Below, in pieces: positions 1 to 11,665 of a stretch of DNA of 64,000 nt; the first letter of the stretch is position 1; every line of letters starts with the position of its first letter. The stretch is from Rotaria socialis (Eukaryota > Rotifera > Eurotatoria > Philodinida > Philodinidae). Location: the NCBI GenBank assembly GCA_905331475.1, contig CAJNYU010003491.1:119982-183981 (forward strand), written 5' to 3'. The notes below the pieces were generated by a model. That model was not told the origin of the DNA. It did not search any database and was given only the letters and a program-made list of their open reading frames with translations. The position numbers and the translations under genes were made by a program.

Positions 1-259
1 CTAATTTTTTCTACATGTTAATTTTTTTATTTTTCTAGACATTTCCCTTTTATTTTTCTCAATGGTTTAAGTTCAAAAATTGTTTTCAAGTGTTAATTTT
101 TTCTTAAAAATTTTAATTCTATAGTTTAAGTTTTTTATTTTGTCTGCTTAACAATTTTTCTTTTAACTCAAGATAACAACATAACTAAAGTGAAAACCTA
201 ATCTATGCAATCTATTGTAACAGTTGCGGTGAAGTGGCTCCCTAACTGTACAGTAGTGG

Positions 260-412
260 CAAACTTGAAACTTGAATTCAGTTGAAAATAGAAAACTTCA
301 ACTTTCAACTCATAGCAATATATGTGTGAGTCGCGATTCTTCAAAATGCTATTGGCTTAAAAATTGAAAATTGAAATTTTCAATTTTCAACTGAATTCAA
401 GTTTCAAGTTTG
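260..412. repeat. Foldback element with 30-bp perfect inverted repeats
   Basis: Positions 260-289 and 383-412 are perfect reverse complements over 30 bp, and the arms contain CAAACTTGAAACTTGAATTC. The spacer also holds short GAAAATTGAAA/TTTCAATTTTC palindromes, so the whole 153 bp can fold into a hairpin. The size and form fit a MITE-like foldback element. I see no clear target-site duplication. Confidence 0.7.
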
Positions 413-439
413 ACATGTAGATAGCTGTAAAGGCTCTCA

Positions 440-575
440 CCAGCAATTGCGAAAAATTGCGACTCAGTTACGCGTAACTACGCGTAACTGCGATTTTTTC
501 ATCGTAGTTACGCTTAGCTACGTCTCAATTTTCCGCAATTACGAGTGACAGCGCGAGTACGATCGCAGTTTCATC
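440..575. repeat. CpG-rich array of degenerate short palindromic motifs
   Basis: The motif TTACGCGTAACT and variants (ACGCGTAACT, CGTAGTTACGC, AATTGCG) recur in both orientations within about 130 bp. CpG density is far above the AT-rich surroundings. In style, short CpG palindromes repeated both ways, it resembles the element at 35737-36020, though the motif differs. Confidence 0.45.
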
Positions 576-2384
576 GTAATGAAACACGTGAGTATAGATT
601 TTTATATAATAAAATTTAATCAGTTCAATCTTTACTCAAATAATATGTTTAGCACCTGTATGACAAATTTGAAATCGAAATTCCAGTCATATTTTCATAT
701 CAAATTTTTGATTTTTTTATGTATAAATAATTGTAAGTGAAGAAAAAAACAACACTCACTTGCTAGACGATTCTGTTTCTGGCATAGAGATAGAAAACAC
801 ACACACACACCTTTCTTTTCTACTCTTACATTGTGTTTAGAAGCATGAAAGTCTATGTCAACAAAATCAAATAGTGGAAAAATAAATGAAAATTAAAATG
901 CACAGTTCAATTGTTTCGACAATTACATTTTCAAGGTTGATAAAATAAACTTTATAAGGAACTCTTTGGCATCGAAATTTGATTTTTCTCTAAATCTATG
1001 AAATCCTGCAAACCGATGGAACGCGCTGATAAGACACAAGACCGTATGAGTGCTCATATGTAGTTCAGTCTAGATTTATTCTTTGTTTAATGAAGTCATT
1101 AGTTTTCTAATTTTAGTGCCAAATGGGCTCTACTTATAGACAAAGATGTTTTTCAAATTAATCTCATTAAAAAAAAGGATAATTAATGAAACTACGACCG
1201 TTGAGTATTGCAGATAGTCAGGCCATAACTAGCAGTGAAACATTCGACTTTTATTGAACGAATATCTCCATTGTCAACAAATAAAACACTTAAATAAATT
1301 TTTATTACAATAACTAATATTCTGTATCGATCATAAATAAGAGTGCAAACTGTCGTTGGAATAAAACCTAGTCCGATTTGGATATGTATGAATTTAGCCG
1401 CATCGAGGAAGAATTCAAAATTAATCTTAAGGATCGATGAGAACCGGAAATTGCTAGCTGCAGCATAAGTGAAAATATCACTGTAACAAAATATAATTGT
1501 TATCCGTTGAAAAATCTCACTGATTGATTTCGTTTGTCATAACCAGTGATTTTCACTAGTAGCACGAAGCAACCAAGGTAATCAACGAACGATTGATTCG
1601 TATTTGCAAAACAACCGTTGATAAATGAGCATTGTCTCGAATGAAGAAACGAACTGAAAGCATTCGAACCGTGTATTACTGTATTAGAACAAAACACAAG
1701 GGATGATAGAGGAGAATTAGCTTCAACACTCAACCACTAACCTAGTTAGTCGATCGCGATGAGAATCTGATTATTATTTTCCAAATGTTGACCCATTCGA
1801 GATAAGTATTTATTCCATCGGATGACTTCCTCTAACGCCAAGTCATCAGTCGAAAAATACATTTATTTTCCTATTCGTCACTACCATAGCAACTGAATCG
1901 AATTGGAAAACCACAGTAATGTTGAATACTGCCATAATTCTTTCGGCAAGGAAAGACAATGTTCCATATTCCACATACTTATTAAAGGAACCTTTTCAAC
2001 AAAAAAGCGAGTAATCCATTAAAAATACTAGTTTTAAAAAAAAACCTTCTTCTGTTATTATATAAAGGAATTGCATCATTTTAAGCAATAAAATATACTG
2101 AGAAAGGATTTGTCATTCGTCTTTCTGAATGTTACAAATGATCGATTTATTTTTGATTGCAATAAAACCATTGACTAAACCTGGTGAAAACAGTTCAAAA
2201 AAAATCGGCATGGATTTAATTGATCAGTAAAATAGAAAATTATAAAATCAGCTGATTGAACGAATGATCAGTAAATATATTGAACTACCAGTAAACTGTT
2301 TGAATGATCGGTTATTAAATAAAATCATTCTTTAATAAATTTTATGATTAACAAATAAAATATTTTAACAGTCAGCTATATCAA

Positions 2385-2448
2385 NCCCCGCAGCCACACC
2401 CTCACCCCACCCTACTGACATCAACACGCACACACACACCCACACCCT
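2385..2448 (-). repeat. Telomere-like CA-rich patch
   Basis: The plus strand reads CCACACCCTCACCCCACCC and CACACACCCACACCC. The reverse complement carries GGGTGTGGGTGTGTG, the same core as the patches at 17428-17514 and 20728-20782. TGTGGG is, as I recall, the bdelloid telomeric unit, so this may be a decayed interstitial telomeric sequence. It begins next to an ambiguous base at 2384. Confidence 0.4.
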
Positions 2449-3102
2449 AATGAGCAGAATCCGATGTAATCCTGAATAAAAAATTACTAGAGTTTGGGAT
2501 AGGATTCTGAGGAAAACTAGACCAGATCTTTGAAATCCAGGATATAGATACATTCTTCCAGGATTTCTCAGAGAATGAATAGGATTGAGACTAGCAGAAG
2601 AACGGGAAAAATCTTGCCATAGAATGCGACAGATATAGGTTTGAAAAGCTATATTTCAGACAAACATAAATACAAAAATGAGTTATTTATCGACTATGAA
2701 TTTTAGCCTTTGGATTGAGGGAATATCTGTCTGATATTCAGCATTCCATCATGATACACTCACTGGATATCTAAGAGGATGCTAGTTAAGTTCGATGCAA
2801 ACTAAACTTTTATCTAGGCAACCCATTCATGATATTGACATAGCTGATACGATCATTCACCAATGAGATACATCAAAAATCTCCTTTTCTAACAGTCAGG
2901 GTTCATGTTTACGATTATTGTCTCTGTCCTAGAAAAACAAAGATTCTGCGAGTAAGCAATATTCATAGGTGTCTTTCAGGTTCTAGTTCTTACTGGTTTT
3001 GATCGAACTTTATTTCAGCTCCAATCGATTTTAACCAGTTCTGATTCCTTAGAATCAGTGCACTCTTATTCGCTAAAGAATGCTAGAAGCCCTAACTTTT
3101 TG

Positions 3103-3240
3103 GACGCCACTGTGGCTGAATGGTTAAGATATTCAACACATCCACGAACTAGTGTGTGAGAACCTCGGCGCCATCAGATGTAGAATGACCTTTGATTAGT
3201 CATTAATGGCTGTTTGTCTTGGACTATCCATTCGATAACA
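3103..3240 (+). repeat. Possible tRNA-derived SINE-like repeat
   Basis: GTGGCTGAATGGTTAAG at about 3111-3127 matches the 5' part of a Ser/Leu-type tRNA (pol III A box). A standard B box (GGTTCGANTCC) is not present at the right spacing, so it is not an intact tRNA. Downstream, about 3208-3238, GCTGTTTGTCTTGGACT is nearly the same as GCTGTTTGTCTGGGACT near 13860, which points to a dispersed family. Confidence 0.35.
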
Positions 3241-3734
3241 AACTGACTACATGCTTGACACGCATTAAAAGCCCTTATCGTTAGTATGTAGTTAATCACT
3301 ATGTACGGGAGCTTAAGTGATTAAACGAGAAGAAATCTGAGTCAGGCTGGTCTTCTCTCCCGAGCTGCAGCTAAACCCCCCATAATAGAAGCCCCTCCCA
3401 TATTAGAAGCGCCCTCAAGACAGGTCGATATGAAAACGGATTAGAAGTCCTGGGCTTGTATTTATTGAATAATCCATTTTTTTTGTCTCTCAAGATAAAA
3501 TTTCACAGATTTTCGTGAGATTATTTGAACTTATCGCAAAAGAAATAGTCAAGTTCATTGAAATAATGACTCTCTTACAAGAGGAAAAGCAGCTGAAATC
3601 TGATTTTTCTTATTTTTTTGATATAAAATCAATTGATTCAAAATTTGAAAAAATAAAAAAAGTAAAAAAAACTACCGAAAACTTAAGTTTTAAAAATTCA
3701 AAAATTTCAGAAACTTAAAAATCAGAAAAAAGGT

Positions 3735-4037
3735 NNNNNNNNNNNNNNNNNNNNNNNNNNNNNNNNNNNNNNNNNNNNNNNNNNNNNNNNNNNNNNNNNN
3801 NNNNNNNNNNNNNNNNNNNNNNNNNNNNNNNNNNNNNNNNNNNNNNNNNNNNNNNNNNNNNNNNNNNNNNNNNNNNNNNNNNNNNNNNNNNNNNNNNNNN
3901 NNNNNNNNNNNNNNNNNNNNNNNNNNNNNNNNNNNNNNNNNNNNNNNNNNNNNNNNNNNNNNNNNNNNNNNNNNNNNNNNNNNNNNNNNNNNNNNNNNNN
4001 NNNNNNNNNNNNNNNNNNNNNNNNNNNNNNNNNNNNN
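3735..4037. other. Assembly gap of 303 N
   Basis: A run of 303 unknown bases. The left flank is an A/T-rich low-complexity stretch (3640-3734). No gene model crosses the gap. Confidence 0.99.
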
Positions 4038-4441
4038 GTGAATGGTTTATTATCTAATTTTATATACGGAGTTTCTCATGGAAGATAAAAAAATATTTTT
4101 TTTGGAAAATCTCCATGTTTATCGAGCAGCTTCGATTTCTCAATTGAGAAAGTCTCGTTGACGATTGCCGACCAAATACATCATCTATCATTTTTTCACT
4201 TATGAAATACAAATGTATTCTATATGATTAAAAAAAGCAAGAAAGTGAATGCATCTATAGACGTCTGTCGTATCGTTATCGTAATACATAGAAACACATA
4301 AATGATCGATAACGAAACACGAGTATAAAGAAGTAAATCTATTCACGCAAATATCGTTTCTTCTTTGATTTTTATTCTTTTTCTTATCCAACGCACTTGT
4401 ATAAAAATCGTTTACAGGTAAAGCAGGATATATGGAAGAAA

Positions 4442-7400
4442 ATGTACAATAGGGCTATGTTATTTTGTCAACACATTTTATTATGCTTATTATCGATTCA
4501 ATTTTTATCTGTCAGAGCATCTCTTACATTGACTAGAATCAGTATAACTTTAATTACACCGAATAGTACATCATTAACTACTAAAATACCTTATGTATGT
4601 ATTTTATTATTTTATTTTATCGATAATCTTAGTTTTCATTTTAAATAGAAATCAGTACATGTCAAACATATATTACCGAACAATCAAGATCGAAGTGTTC
4701 TTGGTAAGATCAGTGAATTAACTGTTAGACGCAAATTTTGCTATAGAAATTCAAAATTGAGTAGATCGTTCAGTACTTATAATATTTAGCATATTGATGA
4801 TAGAATGAGAAAAACTGCAACATGAGAGATTTCACGTTTAATCAAAGTAACGACGGCCTATAGAAAATGTTTAGCGGATGGGACGAGAGTTTTTGAGTAA
4901 AATTTTTTTTATTTTGTTCTGCTTGAAAATATGTCACGAGTTGAAAGCTGTGGTCTCGAACTAGAACTTAGTGCTCTTTCTGAATATCGACCTAGAACAT
5001 TTTCTATTTGAATCTTTGATAGATCTAAAACGTTAGATTGTGCGAGAAAATTGTCTATGCATTTTCCTATTCTCGCTGTTGGGATTCGAAACTAAAAGCG
5101 AAAGCCTTTATTAGTATATCAGTTTGTAGAACAAGATCTAATCTACAAAATTAACCATTTCAGGTCCTTTGACAAGGCATCACAATTTTCATTTTTCCAT
5201 TAAAAGCTTTTACGCAAAACGCCTATAGTTCAGTTCAATGCTACACTTTGTTAAGAAGTATTTGTTCTACAAAACTGCTGAGTTGGGCAGTTTTTAGCAT
5301 CTTTGTGAAGGGATTTATAGGGGTTACCAAAACCCGCTGCGCATCGTTCGAACTAATCCATTAGGTCTTAAACAAATTCTATTGCTACTCTGAAATTACC
5401 TCACTACTCTTGAACAAAACCAGGCAAACGCTTTCTGAACCCATATTCGGAACGAGCATCGAATTCTGTGTCTACCACATAGCTTTTCATTCGTCTCGAT
5501 TAATTTTAAGCCAATTGAAAATGAACAAACATTTTGTCCAGAAACTTACGCGTCAAGTCTTATTATTGAGAAGTACAAGTCAAAGAAAAATCAATTACCA
5601 CTCGAGAAATAATTATTGCATATTTGAAGGTGATTTTAATCAAGAGAGAAACAGCAGACTCCAACTCCTCGGAGTCAAACGGAGCCACCCGAAATCACAT
5701 GGAGCCCGCTGGTTGCATAGAATCCCATAGGATCCCAGGGAGTCATGCCTAAACACGAGGAATCACAGTAAGTATCGCAAAATCCCTGCTGATGTCAAGG
5801 AAACCATTATAGAAATGGGAAACTGATACGTTTTTACTTTTTTCTGTCATATGTATCACTATATAAAATAGTTATTAGTTTCCTTCTTTGTCAGAAATTG
5901 TCCAAAAAAAACTTCCCATAACAGAACAATATTACTCAGTGCCCGGAAGTAGGATTTCCACAGCTGAGCTGTTTATTCTGTAATGGGAATTCAACTTCCG
6001 GGTACTGAGTCATACTGCCAAGAGGTAAATGAGAGACTCCAACTTCTTGGGGTCAAGCGGAGTCATGGAGTTATGGAGTCTGCAGTTTCCCCCCTTGGAT
6101 TTTAGTAGATAAAAATTTTTTCTAGTACTCTTTGGTATCTAAAATTCTTCTCTTGACTTCTCTGAAGTCGTTTTCATTATCTTTTCTTTTCAGTTGCAAT
6201 CGATCCATTGATTCAAATACATCGAAAATCAATTGAAAGATTGACTGTTCATCTTTGTAATGGATCTACTCATCCTTTAATTTCGTATAGAAGAATAATT
6301 AACTAGAAAATTAAAACGAACAACAACTTTATTTTAGGTATGATAATACTGAAGAGATCAATTGTGATCAATCAATGCTAATCTATGAATGGACTCCATA
6401 TTCGTCACCGTATTCTTTTCGCATACCTGATGGTAAAACCAAGTCTTTCATAAGAATTTAATTGTGTTTTTGAAAACTTTTCTACTAATAGGACTCGGCT
6501 TTAATCTAAGTAAATATAGATCAATTATGCTTTCAGTTGTTTATACAAAACAGAGCGTAATACGTAAAGAACAATCCGGTGTTATATTGCATACAGCAAC
6601 CAAGTGGTAGGTGGCTTTCTTTTTTACCTAATTGTATTATTGAACTCAAATTAGTTGAGCTTTCTGCTCCTAAGCATATAAGTAGTATTTAATTATCGAT
6701 CCCTAGTCTCTTTCTCTTTATTAAAAATTTATCTTCTGAAAATTCAACTACAAAACAAATGTAGCTAGAGACATTTTCCGATGGAGGGAGTTACAGATAG
6801 AAAAATACGTAATTCGAAAATAAAAACTTGAAATTTAGTCTGCCAGATGAAAGAAATTCTTTTGGTATTCGATTAAGAACCGATCGATTTAAGGAAGTTG
6901 AATTCTAGTGTACATGAGCTAAAAATGTAAGTCAATCCTTCGCATATGCTATTGTTACGCAAATCGGAGAACATGCAAAAGACACGTTCAGATGAAAATC
7001 GAATTTTTGAGTTGTACTCAGCGTCCGACGAGCTCTACATACTCCAAAAGGACTTTTTATAAGGAACTTATTCTGTGAAATATATTGATGTTTCTGTTTT
7101 TTTTCTAAATGACTATAGATAATGGATCATCGTATTCAGAGTAGTGAGTACTGTAAGAAAAAGATTGTAATAAATATTTCGAAATTCAGATGAGTCTCAA
7201 AAGATACGGAAAATAGTGAACATCAAGTCTTCAAAATTCTCTCATGACATCGAAGAATACATAGTGAAGATTTTATTAAAAAGTCATATGAAAACGATGT
7301 GACGTCTTCTTAAGTCTTCCGAAGTTTCTTGAAACCCTTCTGACAGAAGATTATCAAAGTATCCACGATTTTCGTCTAGTCTGAACTCAAGATGGTCGAA

Positions 7401-8574
7401 TCAAACTTTTCTATCCTGCTGGATTCTCAGTTAATATTCACTCTATAATTGCTTCAAACATATTTAGAAACTATTCAGGCTGTTTTACATTTAATGAATA
7501 ATGCACCCGAAGTATTTACTAGAAAATGAGAAACCATTTGATATAAAAGCAGTTCAACAGATTCTCGCTACAAGAACTAATGATGAATTCTGCATTTCTA
7601 AACAAAATAAAACATTAGTTGTTTATCTTAAGGGCAAGCTTTCAAACGGGTACCATATTAGCGGGCAATGAAAAAAGTGGAAAACGTAAGTAACTAATAG
7701 ATAATTTTCATAGTATCTAAGAAAATTATTTTCTTCAAGAATTTTCTTGTCGTTCGAAAGATGATCTGCGTTTATTGTACGGAGTAAAACGATTAAATGA
7801 AAATGAAAATAATTTTTGGTGGCGCATATATGTAGTTCGTGTTCGTTGGCTTCGACCAAAGTTAATACAAATGGTTTCTGACTCACAAACACTATCGAAT
7901 ACGAACCAAAGTGGTATTGGAATGATCTCGTCCGAAATTTTTCTTAGGGAAGATGATTATTTATTAATTGAATGCGAAAATGTTTCACATGCTAGTTGCT
8001 ATTTTCTTATTTATTATTCTTATAAATTTGAAAACAACAAAAAAGATAATATTTGTCAAGATAATGGTTTTTCACATTTGTTCAAGTTTGTAAAAGTCTT
8101 TCTTTTGGTTTTATTTTCGTCTTTAATTTTTCTACTTGATATTCAATAGAGTTCTACCACCAAGAGATTTTTCTAATATGGATCCAACAATACTAAATAA
8201 ATCGCGTATCGATGGATCAATGAGTAATACGATCAATTTTAGTCGAACACGCCGATGATTGTCTGTTTCCTTTGTTTAGTATTCTTAATAATAGTGATAC
8301 TACTATTATCCATTTGGATATCAATTATTATTGGCTGTATTATACTTCGTAAGTAATTCTATGAAATAGTTTATTAATTCTATGATGTTTATTGTGACAA
8401 GGTCGTATTCGTGGATTAGTCAATTTTCGTACGGAAGCAGCATCACCATTTTCATCGCAAAAAAATTTCATGCAAACTACCGGACGTACGGGTAACGATA
8501 ATTATCAGCAACGAACAGGCGAAGCTGATCAAATGATGCAAATAGATGTTGAAAATGCTGGAATTGTTAGTTAG
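4442..8574 (+). CDS. PHM/DBH-type copper monooxygenase-like membrane protein, probably catalytically dead
   Basis: Ten exons: 4442-4594, 4649-4703, 6194-6284, 6338-6432, 6492-6606, 7633-7685, 7740-8085, 8150-8205, 8280-8348, 8402-8574; 401 residues. A signal peptide spans about 1-26. Residues 70-91 (VAIDPLIQ...C91) match the family segment that ends HHMLLYEC; CDQSMLIYEWTPY then RIPDGLGF match the segment before the family's HYG; residues 217-228 match the stretch holding HTHH; SCYFLIYYS matches the C-terminal CNLYIMYYM. A transmembrane helix (LFLIIVILLLLSIWISIII) is followed by a tail of about 60 residues rich in Gln, Asn and Ser. The copper ligands look replaced: HH by E84-R85, His of HYG by V148, HxH by R223 and L225. 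Known members hydroxylate peptide-Gly or dopamine in the secretory lumen; this one more likely binds a ligand. The donor at 8085/8086 is a non-consensus GTTTGT and is the least certain junction. PHM versus DBH/MOXD1 ancestry is undecided. Confidence 0.75.
5640..6095. repeat. GGAGTC-rich repeated segments in a long intron
   Basis: Inside the 1490-bp second intron of the monooxygenase-like gene, GACTCCAACTCCTCGGAGTC at 5660-5679 recurs as GACTCCAACTTCTTGGGGTC at about 6034-6053, each followed by a variant of AAACGGAGCCA. More GGAGTC/GGAATC copies lie between them. The open frame over the left copy (5410-5730) has no recognisable protein content and is best read as repeat. Confidence 0.5.
5931..6013. 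repeat. Small inverted-repeat element (about 83 bp)
   Basis: The left arm ATTACTCAGTGCCCGGAAGT (5931-5950) pairs with the reverse complement of the right arm, which reads ACTTCCGGGTACTGAGTCAT (about 5994-6013), with two mismatches over 20 bp and weaker pairing further in. It lies in the 1490-bp intron. It looks like a tiny MITE or hairpin insertion. Confidence 0.6.
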
Positions 8575-9944
8575 TAGTTTGAGTTCGATTTTTTTTTCTA
8601 AATATTTTGTAGAACAAACAAAAATTTTGGGTTTATTATGCTGATTGTCATTTCTTTTTGTAGAAGTTCATTATTAAAACGAAATCGATCTTAATCGTTT
8701 TTTCTCTTCGATATTTTTTTCTATTTAAAGTCGCTTAGAATGAAGTAGAACTTTACTACTTTGATTCTATTAGTTTTTTTGCTGCTATTGATTTGTATTT
8801 TCATGAAAGATTTAATATTGTAGAAAGCAGCATTTCGTTTTCTTTTTAGAAGGTAGATGTCTTTTTATTTTAGAATATGCGCATGCAACAGGCCTGAATA
8901 GATTAGGCCATCGCTTTGGAGATACTATAATTTTACGACATTTTCATTTCAACTGTGAAGAGAACTGGAATTTCTCAATTTAACTGTAAAACTTAAGGAA
9001 TGTTTTTTACATCCTTCATATGGTATCGGTAGATTCAATATTTTCATTCCAGGTAGGAACAGAACGGGAATGCAGCTACGAAAGAATATCGAAACGATAA
9101 GTTAGGATTCCGAAATTTTTAGTGGCATACTGGTAGTTTGTAAAGATTTACAAGATGCGTACAGTCTCAACTTGAAATCAATTGAATATTTGAGCGACCT
9201 CAGTTGTAGGAATATATGGTTTGAATATGCACGCTAGTGCACCACTTATGGATTATTAGACATCATAAAACAAGGACCAAGGCATGTTGAAAAAAGAAAA
9301 ATATCTCGATGTTCATGATTATCACATCGTAATAATATGTTCCGATGCTCGCACAACTAATTTTTCAGTATTTCGAAATTTCATATTATCCTTCTACAAC
9401 AATTTTTTTATGAAGCTTTGGTATTAAAAGTGAAAAAAACATAGAATAGGAAACGTGCGAAGAGTAGGTATATGAGAAAAAACACTTGTCGAATAATAAA
9501 ATGAAAGAAACTACAAAAAAGCATAGTAGTGAAATTCCCCTTTGAATTTTATTTCGACGTTGTGTGACCTCTACTGACGTTTGCTTGTTTTATTCGTCCA
9601 CCTCATATTGTCAATAATCGAAGAAAGTACATGTATTTGCAATCATACAAGTTGCGTAGCAAAAAGTATCCATCCAAATACTAATATGAAACTTGCCAAG
9701 TATCTACATTTGGTTTATTTTGCTAGATACTAAGGCTTAACATGTCTAAGTGAGATCATTTATGCATCTTTTAGTTCAGAAATATGAGATGTTTTTCTTT
9801 GACATTTGAAGTGTAAATTAATGATTAATTTTAAATACACTACTATTTTAATATTTGTATTTTCTAGTAAAAACGTTGATGTATTTTAGGCTCGTTAGGT
9901 TCTTTCGAAGAAAGAATTATTCCACGGAGAACAAGAAAACAAGC
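8575..9944. other. Intergenic region, no gene seen
   Basis: This is AT-rich spacer between two plus-strand genes. I see no frame with coding character and no repeat beyond simple A/T runs. The promoter of the NMNAT-like gene presumably lies in the right part, but I cannot pick out a clear TATA box. Confidence 0.5.
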
Positions 9945-11495
9945 ATGCACACAAGAGAAAATACAAACATTGATATCATAAAAAGGAATGTTGAAGATGG
10001 TCAACTTCAAAATAAAACTAATAAGTAAGATCAATTCTATGAAAATCATATTTTTATTTTTCATCTAGTTGTGTTTTGATTATCACCGGTTCGCTCAATC
10101 CGATTCATCGTTCACATATAAAAAATCTTCAGCTTGTTCGAAATTGTCTTGAAAAGCATACATCACAGCCAATGAATGTCGTTGCTGCTTATCTATCGCC
10201 TACACAGTATGTTTTACATTATCAATTTGATATACAGTATATCGGCAACAAGGTTTTTTTTCAATACTTCTACTCTTGTATTGATCATAAACGAGTACTA
10301 AGTTTTCAGGACGTAAAATTTTTGAATATAGTTTTCTTTGAAAATCATATAAGCTAAGATCAAACAACCATCTAAAGACAAGAACATATTGCAACTGAAA
10401 TGCAACGAGTTCTTCGCGAGTCAAGCTATGTTTCTCGTGTTATTTTAATCAGTTTTATCAAGAACTATTGCAGCCAGTTTTATTTATCATATAAGATATT
10501 TGAATACTTCCTATCTCGTACGCACTGATAGAAGTCAATAGCCTCCTTAGATAAGCTAAAACAATAGAACAGCTATAGCTCGGCCAACGGAATGCAAATA
10601 TTATGTTATAGAAAAACGAGATAGCAACGACAAATATGAATTTATGTTTAATCGAATATATTCAAAAGTCAACTTCAGCGTATACTCGAATATCGCTATA
10701 TCATTCTGTTGAGTACAATTGACATTAAATCCATCGGTCTTCTGGAGCAAAACAAAACTAATGCTTTTCGCTTCTCGAAAATCTACTTTCGAAAGTTCGG
10801 CAGGAATATTTATTTTTCTATATATTTGTTGGAATATTAGTAGCACTGAAGTATTGAAAATGAACCTTGTTGAGTAGTTAAAATATGAATTTTAAAATTT
10901 TAATTTTCTTTTTCTCTCAAAAAGTGATTCGTATGTTCGCAGTAAACTGGGCAGCGTTCATTTTATTTCAGCTAAAGATCGAATCGAACTTTGCGAAAAA
11001 GCTATTCAATCGGACAACGATGCGAAAAATTGGATTTCTGTAGCTAAAGGTGAAAGTCAATGTAATGGTTTCGTCGATTTTGATGAAGTGAGCGAAAGCT
11101 TAGCTCAATTTCTTAACACTACGTTACATTGTCAAGAAAAATTCCTCGCACATCCATTAAAAGTTGTTTATGTATGTGGTTTGGATCATTTTAATAAATG
11201 TTCTTATGTTGCACAATTGGCAGAGCTCGAAAATATGGCTTGTGCTGTTATTTATCGGTGTGGCGTTGATGACTACTTGATAAAAAAATCGCATGTCATA
11301 CCTACTTTATACTATATTCCATTAGAAAATGAACGTGAACACCTTGTTGACATCAGTTCAACAGCGATTCGAGAAGCGTTTTTGCATCATACCAATGTAG
11401 ACCTTGCTGAATTTACATATCCATGTGTTGTTGACTTTTTACAAAAAAAATACATCGCGAAAGAGGATTTTTCAAGTTGTTCTAAGAATGATTAG
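9945..11495 (+). CDS. Nicotinamide/nicotinate mononucleotide adenylyltransferase-like protein
   Basis: Three exons (9945-10024, 10069-10206, 10925-11495) encode 262 residues. The enzyme class joins NMN or NaMN to AMP from ATP to make NAD or its deamido form. The N-terminal nucleotide-binding motif GSLNPIHRSH (34-43) matches the family's GSFNPxxxxH. SPTHDSYVRSKLG follows, as in NMNATs where SPVNDxY precedes a basic loop, and VSARHR is here ISAKDR. ISSTAIREAF (216-225) is the C-terminal ISSTxIR signature that contacts ATP phosphates. Length is close to animal NMNATs (about 280-310). The first 26 residues are hydrophilic and non-conserved. The 718-bp second intron holds nothing obvious. It is convergent with the ankyrin gene, with 170 bp between stop codons. 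It may be a distant paralogue rather than the housekeeping enzyme. Confidence 0.8.
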
Positions 11496-11665
11496 ATGGA
11501 AATATTTTTTCGAAATACAATATGAAAATACTTTTTTTCTCTTTAATAAGCGGAAGAAGACTCTAGAGATAAATCATTTTATTTTATTATCCTAGTGTAT
11601 GAGTTCAAAAAATGAGTATTCGCATGTTAAATTTGGTCATGAGAAAATGTTTTTTTTGTCTTGTT

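Larger units (their letters stand above)
1..4441. other. Intergenic DNA with repeats and a gap, no gene seen
   Basis: I find no convincing exon on either strand in this AT-rich stretch. Short open frames at 1500-1733, 2365-2553 and 3515-3718 have low-complexity or biased composition and no recognisable motif. It holds a foldback repeat (260-412), a CpG-rich short-motif repeat (about 440-575), a CA microsatellite near 797-810, a telomere-like GT/CA-rich patch (about 2385-2448), a tRNA-like repeat (about 3103-3240), a single ambiguous base at 2384 and an assembly gap (3735-4037). Confidence 0.6.

Noticed and set aside
3111-3180. tRNA-Ser/Leu-like sequence
   Set aside because: The A box is good, but no proper acceptor stem, anticodon arm or B box follows, so no tRNA gene is called.
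5410-5730. 106-codon frame inside a long intron
   Set aside because: It overlaps the GGAGTC repeat, has no recognisable content, and the flanking exons splice across it in phase.
8206-8279. Apparent frameshift between the monooxygenase-like domain and its membrane helix
   Set aside because: A 74-bp intron (GTATCG...TTTAG) joins the two in frame, so no frameshift is needed.
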